A DNA stretch of 64,000 nucleotides from Clostridium neonatale (GTDB lineage Bacteria; Bacillota; Clostridia; Clostridiales; Clostridiaceae), in the NCBI RefSeq assembly GCF_001458595.1, contig NZ_LN890328.1:231788-295787 (forward strand). The letters run 5' to 3'. Positions within the stretch are counted from its first letter, which is position 1, and every line of letters starts with the position of its first letter. Both the position numbers and the translations under genes were made by a program. This document shows, in pieces, positions 35,746 through 44,428 of the stretch. The notes beneath the pieces were generated by a model, which saw only the letters and a list, made by a program, of their open reading frames with translations, had not been told where the DNA came from and made no database searches.

Positions 35746-35757
35746 AATAATAAAATG

Positions 35758-35800
35758 CTGATAGATGATGAATAAAAATTCGTTGTTTATCAGTTTTTTT
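35758..35800 (+). terminator. Rho-independent terminator
   Basis: A 16-bp stem (35758-35773 with 35778-35793, including several G-U pairs) with an AAAA loop and seven T's. Marks the right end of the phage-like module; the 235 bp to the next gene hold poly-A-rich sequence only. Confidence 0.85.
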
Positions 35801-36034
35801 CATGATTTTGTAATAATAAATGATATATACAAATATATTAAATAAATATTCCCTATTCTGCATACGATTTTTAATATATTTTCTTGAATTAATTACTTAT
35901 TTTATGAAAAAAGTATTTTAAATAAAAAAAAGTAAAAAAAAAGAAGGAATATAAAAAAAAGTATAGAATTATTTAAATATAACATTGAAAAAGGTGATAT
36001 GACGTTTTTATAGATAGGGTATAAGGGGGATAAA

Positions 36035-36505
36035 ATGTTACAGCTTAATTTTTTGGAATTTGTATTTAGAGTAATTCCTGAATCATTTATGATAACTTAT
36101 GGCATTATATTATTATCTGAAGAAAAAAATATGTCTATTTGGAAATATTTTTTATCAGGTATATGTATGTCAATAAATGCTTTTTGTGTAAGGCTATTGC
36201 CTATATCATTTGGTGTGCATATTATTATAAATATTATTTTAGATATATTAATAATAACTTTTATTAGAATTAAGCTTATTAAAGCTATATATAGTACATT
36301 AACTATGTTTTTAATTTTGTCGCTAAGTGAATTTATTAACATATATGTATTGGGACTTATGAACATTGATTTTAATACAGAAAGCATTAATATTTTTAAA
36401 AAATTATTATTAGGAATCCCTTCGTTAATCATTATGGTTGTATTTATTTTTATAATAAAACTTCTACTAAAAAAGAAGGCGAGGAAAGAATATGTCAATT
36501 ACTGA
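36035..36505 (+). CDS. AgrC-like polytopic membrane protein without kinase domain
   Basis: 156 residues with about five membrane helices (VFRVIPESFMITYGIILLSE, MSINAFCVRLLPISFGVHII). It looks like the sensor part of clostridial AgrC-type kinases, but ends after a lysine-rich tail with no histidine-kinase part. Its 3' end overlaps agrB by 14 bp, so both are translated together. It may be an accessory sensor or transport partner for the peptide signal. Confidence 0.65.
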   Translation: MLQLNFLEFVFRVIPESFMITYGIILLSEEKNMSIWKYFLSGICMSINAFCVRLLPISFGVHIIINIILDILIITFIRIKLIKAIYSTLTMFLILSLSEFINIYVLGLMNIDFNTESINIFKKLLLGIPSLIIMVVFIFIIKLLLKKKARKEYVNY

Positions 36506-37148
36506 AAAACTAGCTTTTAAATTAGGAAATATGGTTAAAACAAATTTAAATACTGATTCAGATGAAACAGATATCATTATATATGGAGCAATAAATTTAT
36601 TTCAAACTATAAATTCTATATTATGGGTAATAATAGTTGGATTTTTTACAGGAGCATTATATGAGACATTACTATTTTCAATTACAGCAAGCATTTTGAG
36701 AAAATACTCAGGAGGAGTACATGCATCATCTCCTATGAGATGTACGATAATTGGAGCAGTTAGTTCTGGAATTTTTGGGGGTTTTATCAACAGGTTTTTT
36801 TATAAATCAAATATAAATATAGTTATTATTTTCAGTGTGTTATTAATAATAATTAGTCTGTTGATAATATTGAAAAAAGCACCTGTAGATAGTATCCAAA
36901 AGCCAATTGATGATGACAGTATGAAAAAATCGTTTAGAAAGAAATCAATATTATTAATATTTATAATTACATTTATAACTATAAGCTTACTTTTAGTATA
37001 TATAGTAAATAGAAATGTAATATATATAAAATTAATAGAGTGCTTAATTATAGGAACATTTTGGCAGAGTTTTACATTAACCAAGATGGGAGATCTCTTA
37101 GTAACTAAAATTGATTTGGGATTAAAATTTCTTATTGAAGGGAGGTGA
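36492..37148 (+). CDS. agrB: AgrB peptide-processing membrane protease
   Basis: 218-residue polytopic membrane protease that cuts the AgrD C-terminal tail and forms the thiolactone. RKYSGGVHASSPMRC holds the catalytic His (about residue 77) and Cys (about 84) in the right spacing. GAGG before ATG within the upstream gene. The agrD ribosome site (GGGAGGTGAGG) overlaps its stop codon. AgrB is clear; the signal that it makes is read from agrD next door. Confidence 0.93.
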   Translation: MSITEKLAFKLGNMVKTNLNTDSDETDIIIYGAINLFQTINSILWVIIVGFFTGALYETLLFSITASILRKYSGGVHASSPMRCTIIGAVSSGIFGGFINRFFYKSNINIVIIFSVLLIIISLLIILKKAPVDSIQKPIDDDSMKKSFRKKSILLIFIITFITISLLLVYIVNRNVIYIKLIECLIIGTFWQSFTLTKMGDLLVTKIDLGLKFLIEGR

Positions 37149-37152
37149 GGAT

Positions 37153-37290
37153 ATGATCCGTAAAGTATTATTAAAAACTGCAAGTGATGTATGCAAAAAA
37201 ATGGCTTATGAAGTTTCTGCTTCAGCTTGTATTTGGGGTACTTATCAGCCTAAAGAGCCTAAGTGCCTAAAAAAGATAAAGAAGGATTAG
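37153..37290 (+). CDS. agrD: AgrD cyclic thiolactone signal precursor
   Basis: 45-residue precursor, too short for usual ORF cut-offs. An N-terminal amphipathic helix (IRKVLLKTASDVCKKMAYEV), a core SASACIWGTYQ and an acidic-proline tail QPKEPKCLKKIKKD (here unusually basic after PKEP). The predicted ring is C-I-W-G-T, five residues with a Cys-Thr thioester, in line with the known CLWFT ring of C. perfringens AgrD (TSACLWFT then QPEEP). A second Cys (residue 38) in the tail is unusual. Start and overlap with agrB leave little doubt of expression. Confidence 0.88.
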   Translation: MIRKVLLKTASDVCKKMAYEVSASACIWGTYQPKEPKCLKKIKKD

Positions 37291-37299
37291 AATTAATAG

Positions 37300-37350
37300 A
37301 AAGTGAAAATTGTTATAGAGAATTATCTTAAGTAACAATTTTTACTTTTT
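37300..37350 (+). terminator. Terminator between agrD and kinase gene
   Basis: A 16-bp stem (37300-37315 with 37333-37348, one G-U) with an 18-nt loop and a T-rich end, 10 bp after agrD. It could cut agrBD message from the downstream kinase, or attenuate it. Confidence 0.75.
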
Positions 37351-37379
37351 GATTTAGAAGCTATTGATGGGGGAATATA

Positions 37380-39230
37380 ATGCAGGATAACATATATAAT
37401 AATAAAATGTATAACATCTTATCTATTTTAAAAATTTCAATTTTAGTATTTATTATAATAATTATATATATTAATTTGCCTGAGGAATGGATAAATCTTA
37501 TGGATAATAATCAAGGGGTAAATCTATATACATCAGCATTTTTTTTATGTCTTATAGCAGTATTTTATTTTTCGTGGATTGCTTTAAATAGAAGAAAAGA
37601 TAAAAATCGTAAGAAAATAAAGAGAAGATTAATATTAGAAGATATAGTTCTTATTTTAGCAATATCTTTACCAATGTATATCTGCATGGAAAGTGATAAA
37701 CAATATAAATATTTATTTTTATTACTTATAATATGTATAACCATTGAATTTGGAACAAAATATGGAACTATAACAGCAGTAATTTCTTCATTAATTATAC
37801 TTATAGCAGATTTGTTATATGCTCCATTAAAAGATGGAATTAATATGGAATTCCAGAAAGATTTAATTATGACTGGTGTATTTATATTTGTTTCATACAT
37901 ACTTGGATATTACGTAGATATAGTAAAGGATATTGATAAAAAGAAAGAAGAAAAATTAAATAAATTAAGCAGTAAATTAGAAGAAAGAAATAAGCAGAGG
38001 GAGGAAATGAAAGTTATCCTCTTTAATAATGAGATATGCTATGATATATTATTTGAAAATTCTTTAAACGCTATTATTATACATAGAAAAGGAAAAGTTA
38101 TTTATGCTAATCAAAGTGCCTTAAAATTATTAGGATATGATGATTCTTGCAACCTAGATAATATAGATTTTTATGGGCATTATTCTAAAGAGGCTCAAGA
38201 AGAGATTAAAAATAAATATTTAAATATAGTAAATAAGAACCTTATAAAGGATGTTAAGGAAGAAAATATATTTGACTGCAATGGAATGGAAATTCCAGTT
38301 CGTAATACATCATCTTTTTTTGTTTATAAAAAAGAAGCAACAATATTAACATTTTTAATAGATATAACTTCAGAAAAAACTTTAGAAAACCTAGAATCAG
38401 ATATAGAAGAAAATATAAAAGTTTTAAATAAGACAAAAGAATTTAATTTACTTATTAGAAACTTTTTTACAAATATGTCCCATGAGCTTAAAACTCCAAT
38501 TAATGTTATATATTCAGGAGTTCAAATGATTACTATGGATCTTCAATTACCTAATGAAAATAAGATTCTAAGAAGTAAAGCATATTTAAAAACAATGAAG
38601 AAAAATTGTTTAAGGATAATACGCTTGATAAATAACTTTTTAGATACTACTAAATTGGAATCAGGATCTATTAAATTAAGTAAGAGAAATAGCGATATTG
38701 TATATACTATTGAAAATATAGTGCAATCGGTTGCTAGCTACTTGAAAGATAAAAATATTAATATAATTTTTGATACAGATATAGAAGAAAAGATAATGAG
38801 CTATGATGAGGAAGTAATAGAAAGAATATTGTTAAACTTGTTATCAAATTCTATTAAATTTAGTAATGATAGAAAAGATATATATGTAACTGTAAGTGAT
38901 AAAAATGATAGGATTATAATTAAAGTACGGGATGATGGGGAAGGCATTCCAAATAGTAAACTAGGTATTATATTTGAAAGATTTGGCCAGGCAAACAGTT
39001 CTTTATCAAGAGAATGTGAAGGAACTGGAATAGGACTATATCTAGTTAAATCATTTGTTGAACTTCATGGAGGAACAATAGAAATATTAAGTGAAGAAGG
39101 AGTTGGATGTGAAGCTATAATAGAACTTCCAGCGCAGCTAGTTGAAGATAAAGATTATACAATAAAAGTAATTGGTGAAACTAATGAACAAAAGATAGAA
39201 AGAGAATTTTCTGATATATATACAATATAA
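37380..39230 (+). CDS. Membrane PAS/HisKA sensor histidine kinase
   Basis: 616 residues. About six membrane helices (1-185), a coiled coil (KKKEEKLNKLSSKLEERNKQ), a PAS domain (215-345; AIIIHRKGKVIYANQSALKL), HisKA with FFTNMSHELKTPINVIYSGV (phospho-His about 368), then HATPase with NLLSNSIKF (N box), VRDDGEGIP (G1), ERFGQANSSL (F box) and GTGIGLYLVK (G2). It has no receiver partner here. It is HisKA-type, not the HPK10/GHKL type of classical AgrC. It follows agrD after a terminator. A link to the peptide signal is inference. Confidence 0.88.
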   Translation: MQDNIYNNKMYNILSILKISILVFIIIIIYINLPEEWINLMDNNQGVNLYTSAFFLCLIAVFYFSWIALNRRKDKNRKKIKRRLILEDIVLILAISLPMYICMESDKQYKYLFLLLIICITIEFGTKYGTITAVISSLIILIADLLYAPLKDGINMEFQKDLIMTGVFIFVSYILGYYVDIVKDIDKKKEEKLNKLSSKLEERNKQREEMKVILFNNEICYDILFENSLNAIIIHRKGKVIYANQSALKLLGYDDSCNLDNIDFYGHYSKEAQEEIKNKYLNIVNKNLIKDVKEENIFDCNGMEIPVRNTSSFFVYKKEATILTFLIDITSEKTLENLESDIEENIKVLNKTKEFNLLIRNFFTNMSHELKTPINVIYSGVQMITMDLQLPNENKILRSKAYLKTMKKNCLRIIRLINNFLDTTKLESGSIKLSKRNSDIVYTIENIVQSVASYLKDKNINIIFDTDIEEKIMSYDEEVIERILLNLLSNSIKFSNDRKDIYVTVSDKNDRIIIKVRDDGEGIPNSKLGIIFERFGQANSSLSRECEGTGIGLYLVKSFVELHGGTIEILSEEGVGCEAIIELPAQLVEDKDYTIKVIGETNEQKIEREFSDIYTI

Positions 39231-39502
39231 AATAGCTAAAATAGAAGTGATTTTTATAAAGTGTTCGATTTGGAATAGTTACTAATATTTTAGCTATTAT
39301 TATTTTTAACAAGTGATTTTTTCATTACAATTTTTTAGTTTTAAACAATAATGTTATTCATTATTCATAAATCAACTTACTTTATATTCTTATGCATTAT
39401 ATCATTATTTGAGAAATGATGATAAATATTAAACAGTTTTAAAACAGCAAAGTTACATTTTTGTCTTCTTAATAAATAATATAATTATATTGTCAAAAGA
39501 AT

Positions 39503-39538
39503 TGATTAAGAAATATTTAACCTTAATCATTTTTTTTG
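39503..39538. terminator. Terminator hairpin between kinase and lipoprotein genes
   Basis: TGATTAAG (39503-39510) pairs with CTTAATCA (39522-39529) with eight T's. Earlier, a weaker pair AATAGCTAAAAT/ATTTTAGCTATT (39231-39242, 39287-39298) could end the kinase transcript. The rest of the 498-bp gap has no other supported feature. Confidence 0.65.
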
Positions 39539-39728
39539 TTATTTTTTCCATCTAACCTCATTGTATCAGGATTATTATTGTTATGAATAAAATGGAATAG
39601 TTATTTATACATTTAAAAAAGGTATTAATTCACATATTCAATTTTGGTTATTTCTCACTAAACTATAATATAACACCATATATTTATTTCATACGTAACA
39701 GTATCATTTTTCACTTTTTAATGAATCA

Positions 39729-40343
39729 TCATCCATGAAAGTATCCTGTTCTTGCTGAAACTACCACATAAGGAACATCTTTACCATCTATATTTACATA
39801 TGCTTGGTATAGATCATTATCTAAAGGTTCTAATTTTGTTACCTTTTGACCATATATATTATATAGGTCCCGTTCAAATAATTTTTTCCAATCATTAAGA
39901 ATTGGAGCATTTAAAGTTACATATTGTGAAATACTTTCTAAATCATTAGGATTTCCACCACTGGATATATATTGATCATATAATGAGCCAATATCAATTC
40001 TATTTAGAAATGACTCACTCCATTTTAACTTTTCAGCTTCAGGTTTATTTTCTTGTCCATTAATAATATAGTCAGTAATTTTTTCTGTAACATTTTGATT
40101 ATTAATTTCAGATATATTTTTATCTTTATCATTGGATTCAGCATTGGCAGCAGAACTGTTATTTGTTGAATTATTTTCATTTTTAGCGGTATCTTTTGAA
40201 TCATTATTTTCATTAAGGTTTTCTGAAACAGATTTATCAGAACTATTATTTATCTTAGAATTGTTTTCTTCTTTAGAAGACTCTGATGAACATGATATAA
40301 AAAACGTTATAAAAAATAATAAGATAAATGCTAACTTTTTCAT
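39729..40343 (-). CDS. Lipoprotein with low-complexity linker
   Basis: 204 residues. Signal peptide and lipobox LFFITFFISC (Cys about residue 18), then about 75 residues rich in Asn, Ser and Asp (ENNSKINNSSDKSVSENLNE) acting as a flexible spacer over the wall, then a C-terminal folded part of about 120 residues (SLYDQYISSGGNPNDLESIS, VVVSARTGYFHG). AAAAGGAG before ATG. Family not recognised; the last domain resembles short clostridial surface lipoproteins. Confidence 0.7.
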   Translation of the reverse strand: MKKLAFILLFFITFFISCSSESSKEENNSKINNSSDKSVSENLNENNDSKDTAKNENNSTNNSSAANAESNDKDKNISEINNQNVTEKITDYIINGQENKPEAEKLKWSESFLNRIDIGSLYDQYISSGGNPNDLESISQYVTLNAPILNDWKKLFERDLYNIYGQKVTKLEPLDNDLYQAYVNIDGKDVPYVVVSARTGYFHG

Positions 40344-40600
40344 AATAAAAATCTCCTTTTGTGTAAATAGGCAAATTTTAAATAATTTATGAATTTTGTG
40401 CTATATGAAATTTTAAAGTTTCTAAATAATAATATTCCTAACCTATTATTTATTTTAACATATTTTCCATGATGAATTAATTTAAAATGTTCCTAAATTT
40501 TAATACTAATAGCAACCTTATTAAAAATTATGAAAACTGCACTGTACTAAATATCATATTTAAATTTTTATCTTTACTAAAAGAAAGGAGGTGACCTAAA

Positions 40601-41092
40601 ATATTAGAAAAAACTAACCTAATAAAATCAATATTTGCAGCCATATCAGCATATTTAAGCTCAAAACTTGGAATTTTATCCCCCATAATAGTCATGTTAA
40701 TAGCGGTACTTATTACAGATTATCTAACTGGAATGTTATCAGCCTTTCAAAATAATGTATTAAATAGCAAAACTGGATTGTGGGGGATAGTAAAAAAACT
40801 TCTCTATGGGGTAGCTGTAGCAGTTGGAATGATTGTAGATTGGACAATAATAAATGTTGCACAAGCTATTGATATTAATATACCAATGACTACATTTTTT
40901 GGACTTTTAGTATCTATATGGCTTATAATCAATGAATTAATATCAATATTAGAAAATTTAATGAAACTAGATGTGCCTTTGCCTACATTTTTAATAAAAG
41001 TAGTATCAAATTTTAAAATAGCAGTTGAAAATAGCGGTGAAGTCTTAGCAGATACAATTGATAAAAGTGGTAAAAAGAATGATGATATGTAG
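40601..41092 (+). CDS. Phage-type holin (phage_holin_4_1/TcdE-like) with non-standard start
   Basis: About 163 codons; the family makes membrane pores for lysis or toxin export. MLIAVLITDYLTGMLSAFQN and KTGLWGIVKKLLYGVAVAVG, WLIINELISILENLMKLDVP are family features, with three to four membrane helices. The only good ribosome site, GGAGGTGA at 40587-40594, is followed by ATA (40601) and TTA (40604), not ATG. ATG 40694 has no site and would remove the first part (KSIFAAISAYLSSKLGIL). I therefore start at the ATA. The alternative is that the gene is inactive. Confidence 0.7.
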   Translation: MLEKTNLIKSIFAAISAYLSSKLGILSPIIVMLIAVLITDYLTGMLSAFQNNVLNSKTGLWGIVKKLLYGVAVAVGMIVDWTIINVAQAIDINIPMTTFFGLLVSIWLIINELISILENLMKLDVPLPTFLIKVVSNFKIAVENSGEVLADTIDKSGKKNDDM

Positions 41093-41100
41093 AAAAATTT

Positions 41101-41144
41101 AAAGGCAATAGTTAGGTTTGATTTCCTAGCTATTGCCTTTATTT
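41101..41144 (+). terminator. Rho-independent terminator
   Basis: AAAGGCAATAG (41101-41111) pairs with CTATTGCCTTT (41130-41140) with an inner AGG/CCT extension; T-rich tail. Confidence 0.85.
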
Positions 41145-41324
41145 GTAGCATAAGAGTATATTGAATAATAACTGAAATCCAATATACGATATATTCTATT
41201 ATAGGAAAATTTGAACTAAAAATATCGATCATTTTAAAACTGACAAAATATTAACATTGACAAAAGTATTAATTGACATATAAAAGTAAATATGTTACAT
41301 TATAAAAAATAAATTACAAATGCT

Positions 41325-41595
41325 ATGAAAAGAAACAGTAAATATTTTTGATTTTTCAGAGAGAAGTTGCCAGGTGAAAAACTTTAATGAAAAAATATTG
41401 AACCAGTCTTGGAGCTATGAACCGAAAGTGTATTATGAGTAGGCTTCATCGGAGATTCTACCGTTAAAAGGAAAACAGTATAAAGATACATAATCTTCGT
41501 ACTGATTGAGTGCAGTTATTTCTGAAATTAGGTGGTAACACGGATTGTATATTCGCCCTAAGTTGATTATTAAATCAGCTTAGGGCTTTTCTTTT
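41325..41595 (+). promoter_or_regulatory. T-box riboswitch, probable tRNA-Arg, upstream of argC
   Basis: The T-box core TTAGGTGGTAACACGG lies at 41529-41544, in the antiterminator 5' arm. The terminator is GCCCTAAGTTGAT/ATCAGCTTAGGGC (41555-41567 and 41574-41586) with T's. Stem I elements CAGAGAG, GCCAGGTG and CTTGGAGC are visible. In GAACCGAAAG of the specifier loop region, CGA (Arg) follows GAAC and precedes A, as GGC follows GAAA in glyQS. Arginine fits argC. The specifier is an inference. Confidence 0.88.
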
Positions 41596-41623
41596 TGTAG
41601 CAGGAAAATAGGAGGAAAAAATA

Positions 41624-42682
41624 ATGATAAAAGTTGGTATTTGTGGAGCTTCTGGCTATATGGGTGGGGAGGTGTTAAGAGTACTTTTGGAACATCCAGA
41701 AACAGAAGCTGTATGGGCAACAAGTAGACATGACAAATATGTATCAGACTTTCACAGAAATTTTTATGGATTAAATATGAAGCTATGCAAAATGGAAGAA
41801 ATCACTCCTTGTGATGTTGTGTTCCTAGCACTACCTTCAGGCCATGCAATGGAGCTATCACAGAAATTTCTTGAAGAAGGAACTAAAGTTATAGACCTTG
41901 GATCAGATTTTCGTCTTGAAAATATAAGTGATTGGGAAGAAATCTATGGAATGAAACACACTCAGCCAGAGCTTATAAAAGAGGCTATATACGGACTCAC
42001 TGAATTTAAAAGAGATAAAATTAAAAATGCTAAGCTTATTGCAAATCCAGGCTGTTATTCTTCATCAGCAATATTTGGACTTGCTCCATTAGTAAATGAA
42101 GGAATAATAGATACAAATAAAATAGTGGTGGATGGTCTTTCAGGAACAGCTGGCGCAGGAGCAGAACTTAATATAAGTGTTCATCATCCAGAGATAGGAA
42201 ACAATATACTTCCATATAATGTAGTAAATCATAGGCATACATATGAGATAGAGCAAGAATTATCTAGATTTACGCAAAATAAAGTAAGTGTTCATTTTTC
42301 AACTGCTTATGTTCCAATTACAAGAGGAATATTAACAATATCACATTGTTTTCCTAACAAAACAGTAACACGAAAGGAAATTTTAGATTTGTATAAGAGT
42401 TTTTATAATGATAGCAAAGGCTTTATCAAAATTCTAGACTATGAAAAGAATGAAAAATCAAGCTATATTTATGAACCATATCCATGGGTTTCAGCAGTTT
42501 CAGGAACAAATTACTGTCATATTGGTGTTGATGTTGATGAAAAGAGAAATAGAATTGTTGTGTACAGCGTTTTAGACAGTATTGGAAAGGGAGGAGCACA
42601 TGCAGGGGTCCAGAATTTAAATGTGATGTTTGGTTTAGATGAAAATACTGGACTTTCAAGAAGCGGAATGCATCCATATTAA
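41624..42682 (+). CDS. argC: N-acetyl-gamma-glutamyl-phosphate reductase
   Basis: 352 residues, cytosolic, third step of arginine/ornithine synthesis: NADPH-dependent reduction of N-acetylglutamyl phosphate. N-terminal Rossmann motif GICGASGYMGGEVLRVL, catalytic Cys in ANPGCYSSSAIFG (about residue 143), and GLSGTAGAGAELN and VYSVLDSIGKGGAHAGVQN near the end. AGGAGG before ATG. Under its own arginine-type T-box and followed by a hairpin, without argJ, argB or argD nearby. Product rises when uncharged tRNA-Arg accumulates. Confidence 0.94.
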   Translation: MIKVGICGASGYMGGEVLRVLLEHPETEAVWATSRHDKYVSDFHRNFYGLNMKLCKMEEITPCDVVFLALPSGHAMELSQKFLEEGTKVIDLGSDFRLENISDWEEIYGMKHTQPELIKEAIYGLTEFKRDKIKNAKLIANPGCYSSSAIFGLAPLVNEGIIDTNKIVVDGLSGTAGAGAELNISVHHPEIGNNILPYNVVNHRHTYEIEQELSRFTQNKVSVHFSTAYVPITRGILTISHCFPNKTVTRKEILDLYKSFYNDSKGFIKILDYEKNEKSSYIYEPYPWVSAVSGTNYCHIGVDVDEKRNRIVVYSVLDSIGKGGAHAGVQNLNVMFGLDENTGLSRSGMHPY

Positions 42683-42702
42683 ATTTAAGCATATGAATAT
42701 TA

Positions 42703-42744
42703 ATTAATTTCTATTTTAATAATCAATTAATAATAGAAATTAAT
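42703..42744. terminator. Bidirectional hairpin between argC and 42727
   Basis: ATTAATTTCTATT (42703-42715) pairs with AATAGAAATTAAT (42732-42744), 13 bp. Overlaps the end of the minus-strand gene. No strong T tract. Confidence 0.6.
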
Positions 42745-42999
42745 AGTATACTTTTTCCATGGAATGCGGCTTAAAGGTACCTTAGATATAAAATTTACAA
42801 GATCACGTCTTCCGCTATATCTAGCAGTACCTTGAGCATTTTGTGCCATAAGAACTACAGGCAGATTTTGAAATACACGAGAAAAATCCTTCCTAAGACC
42901 TTCTATATCAGAACTTGCAAAAACAGAAGGTTTTACAACAGCTATTGCAAAAGTTACATTCCTTTCTTTAATAACAGCTCCATCAAATTGCATTTGCAT
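42727..42999 (-). CDS. Conserved small protein, unknown function
   Basis: 90 residues, beta-rich cytosolic protein (FDGAVIKERNVTFAIAVVKP, LPVVLMAQNAQGTARYSGRR). TAGGTG before ATG 42999. It is convergent with argC and shares its terminator. I recall similar short clostridial proteins without a known role. No motif for function. Confidence 0.6.
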   Translation of the reverse strand: MQMQFDGAVIKERNVTFAIAVVKPSVFASSDIEGLRKDFSRVFQNLPVVLMAQNAQGTARYSGRRDLVNFISKVPLSRIPWKKYTINFYY

Positions 43000-43180
43000 A
43001 ACTTACACCTACTTTCAAAAATATTTTATCACAAGTAAATTAAAAGAAAAATAGGAAGAATATAATTCTATAATGAATCAAGTTTAAAAATATTATAAGA
43101 GCTTTTAGTATATTTATAGAAAAGAAATGAATTTATGACTTATGAATTCAGCTTAATAAAATTATGAGGAGGAAGTGCGT

Positions 43181-44353
43181 ATGGAAAAGTATGAAGAAGA
43201 ACTTATTAAATATATAGATGAAAATGATGAAAGGTATAAAGAAATAGCAAGAAAAATTCACGAAAAACCAGAAGTGTCTAATTATGAATTTTTTTCAAGT
43301 AAGCTATTAGCTGATACATTATCTGCAAATGGATTTGATGTAAAAATTGATGTTGCTAACCATAGAACTGGTTTTACAGCTGTAAAAAAGTCTGATAAAA
43401 AGGGACCTGTTCTCGTCTTTCTTGCAGAATATGATGCCCTTGAAGGATTAGGACATGGATGTGGGCATAACCTTATAGGAACAATAAGTGTATTTGCAGC
43501 TATAGCTCTTTCAAAGTTTTTAGATAATTTTGGAGGAGAAGTAAGGGTTTATGGTACACCAGGAGAAGAAGGAGGAGAAAATGGAAGTGCAAAAGAGGAT
43601 TTTGTTAATTTAGGATATTTTAAAGATGTGGATATTGCTTTAGAAACGCATCCTAATATAGTGAATACACTTACTCCAAAAAGTTTAGCACTAGATCCAG
43701 TAGACATTGAGTTCTTTGGAAAAGCAGCTCATGCAGGAGTTTCACCTGAACAAGGAATAAATGCTCTTGATGCATTGATTTTGACTTATAACGGAATAAA
43801 TGCTTTAAGGCAGCATCTCACATCAGATGTAAAAATTCATGGAATTGTTTTAGATGGGGGAACTGCACCTAATATTGTTCCAGACTATAGTCGTGGAAGA
43901 TTTTATATAAGAGCTGATACGCGTGAAAGAGTAAATGAGGTCCGTAAGAAAGTATTAAATATAGTAAAAGGTGCTGCTCTCTCAACAGGATGTACTTACA
44001 AAATGGATTTATTCCAGAATAAAGTTGATAATCTTGTACCTAATAAAAAATTGGATGAAGTTTATGAAAGATATCTTAATGAATTATCACAGGAATATGA
44101 AAGAGATATTAAATTTGCATCAACTGATGCTGGTAATGTATCACAGGTAATTCCTACACTTCATGCAGGAATTAAAATTACAAATGGAAATTATTCTCTT
44201 CATACTGTTGAATTTAAAGATGCAGCTGTTTCAAAAGATGGATTAAATGCTATTAATCTAGGAGCAAAACTTCTTTCGTTAACAGGTTTAAAATTGCTTT
44301 CAGAACCGTCTTTAGTTGAAGAGATAAAAGAATATCATATAATTAAGAAGTGA
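43181..44353 (+). CDS. M20-family amidohydrolase (N-acyl amino acid or peptide)
   Basis: 390 residues, zinc amidohydrolase of the AbgB/aminoacylase group. First metal ligand HGCGHN near residue 92-97; GTPGEEGGENG near 127 with the catalytic Glu; ETHPNIVN near 160; and AHAGVSPEQG in the dimerising lid domain. ATG 43181 is set 8 nt after GAGGAGG; GTG 43175 is the alternative. It may deacylate amino acids for the arginine or peptide pathway. Exact substrate unknown. Confidence 0.87.
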   Translation: MEKYEEELIKYIDENDERYKEIARKIHEKPEVSNYEFFSSKLLADTLSANGFDVKIDVANHRTGFTAVKKSDKKGPVLVFLAEYDALEGLGHGCGHNLIGTISVFAAIALSKFLDNFGGEVRVYGTPGEEGGENGSAKEDFVNLGYFKDVDIALETHPNIVNTLTPKSLALDPVDIEFFGKAAHAGVSPEQGINALDALILTYNGINALRQHLTSDVKIHGIVLDGGTAPNIVPDYSRGRFYIRADTRERVNEVRKKVLNIVKGAALSTGCTYKMDLFQNKVDNLVPNKKLDEVYERYLNELSQEYERDIKFASTDAGNVSQVIPTLHAGIKITNGNYSLHTVEFKDAAVSKDGLNAINLGAKLLSLTGLKLLSEPSLVEEIKEYHIIKK

Positions 44354-44428
44354 TCTTTGAAAATTAGAAGGTGCCATATTTTTCGATATATGTTATAATT
44401 TAAAAAATGCTTTTATGGGAGAATATGT

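Noticed and set aside
37380..39230. Calling the kinase AgrC
   Set aside because: Its HisKA and PAS domains differ from the GHKL-type AgrC, and it is behind a terminator; only proximity supports the name.
40132..40392. 86-aa plus-strand frame opposite the lipoprotein
   Set aside because: Complement of the low-complexity Asn/Ser linker; no start signal.
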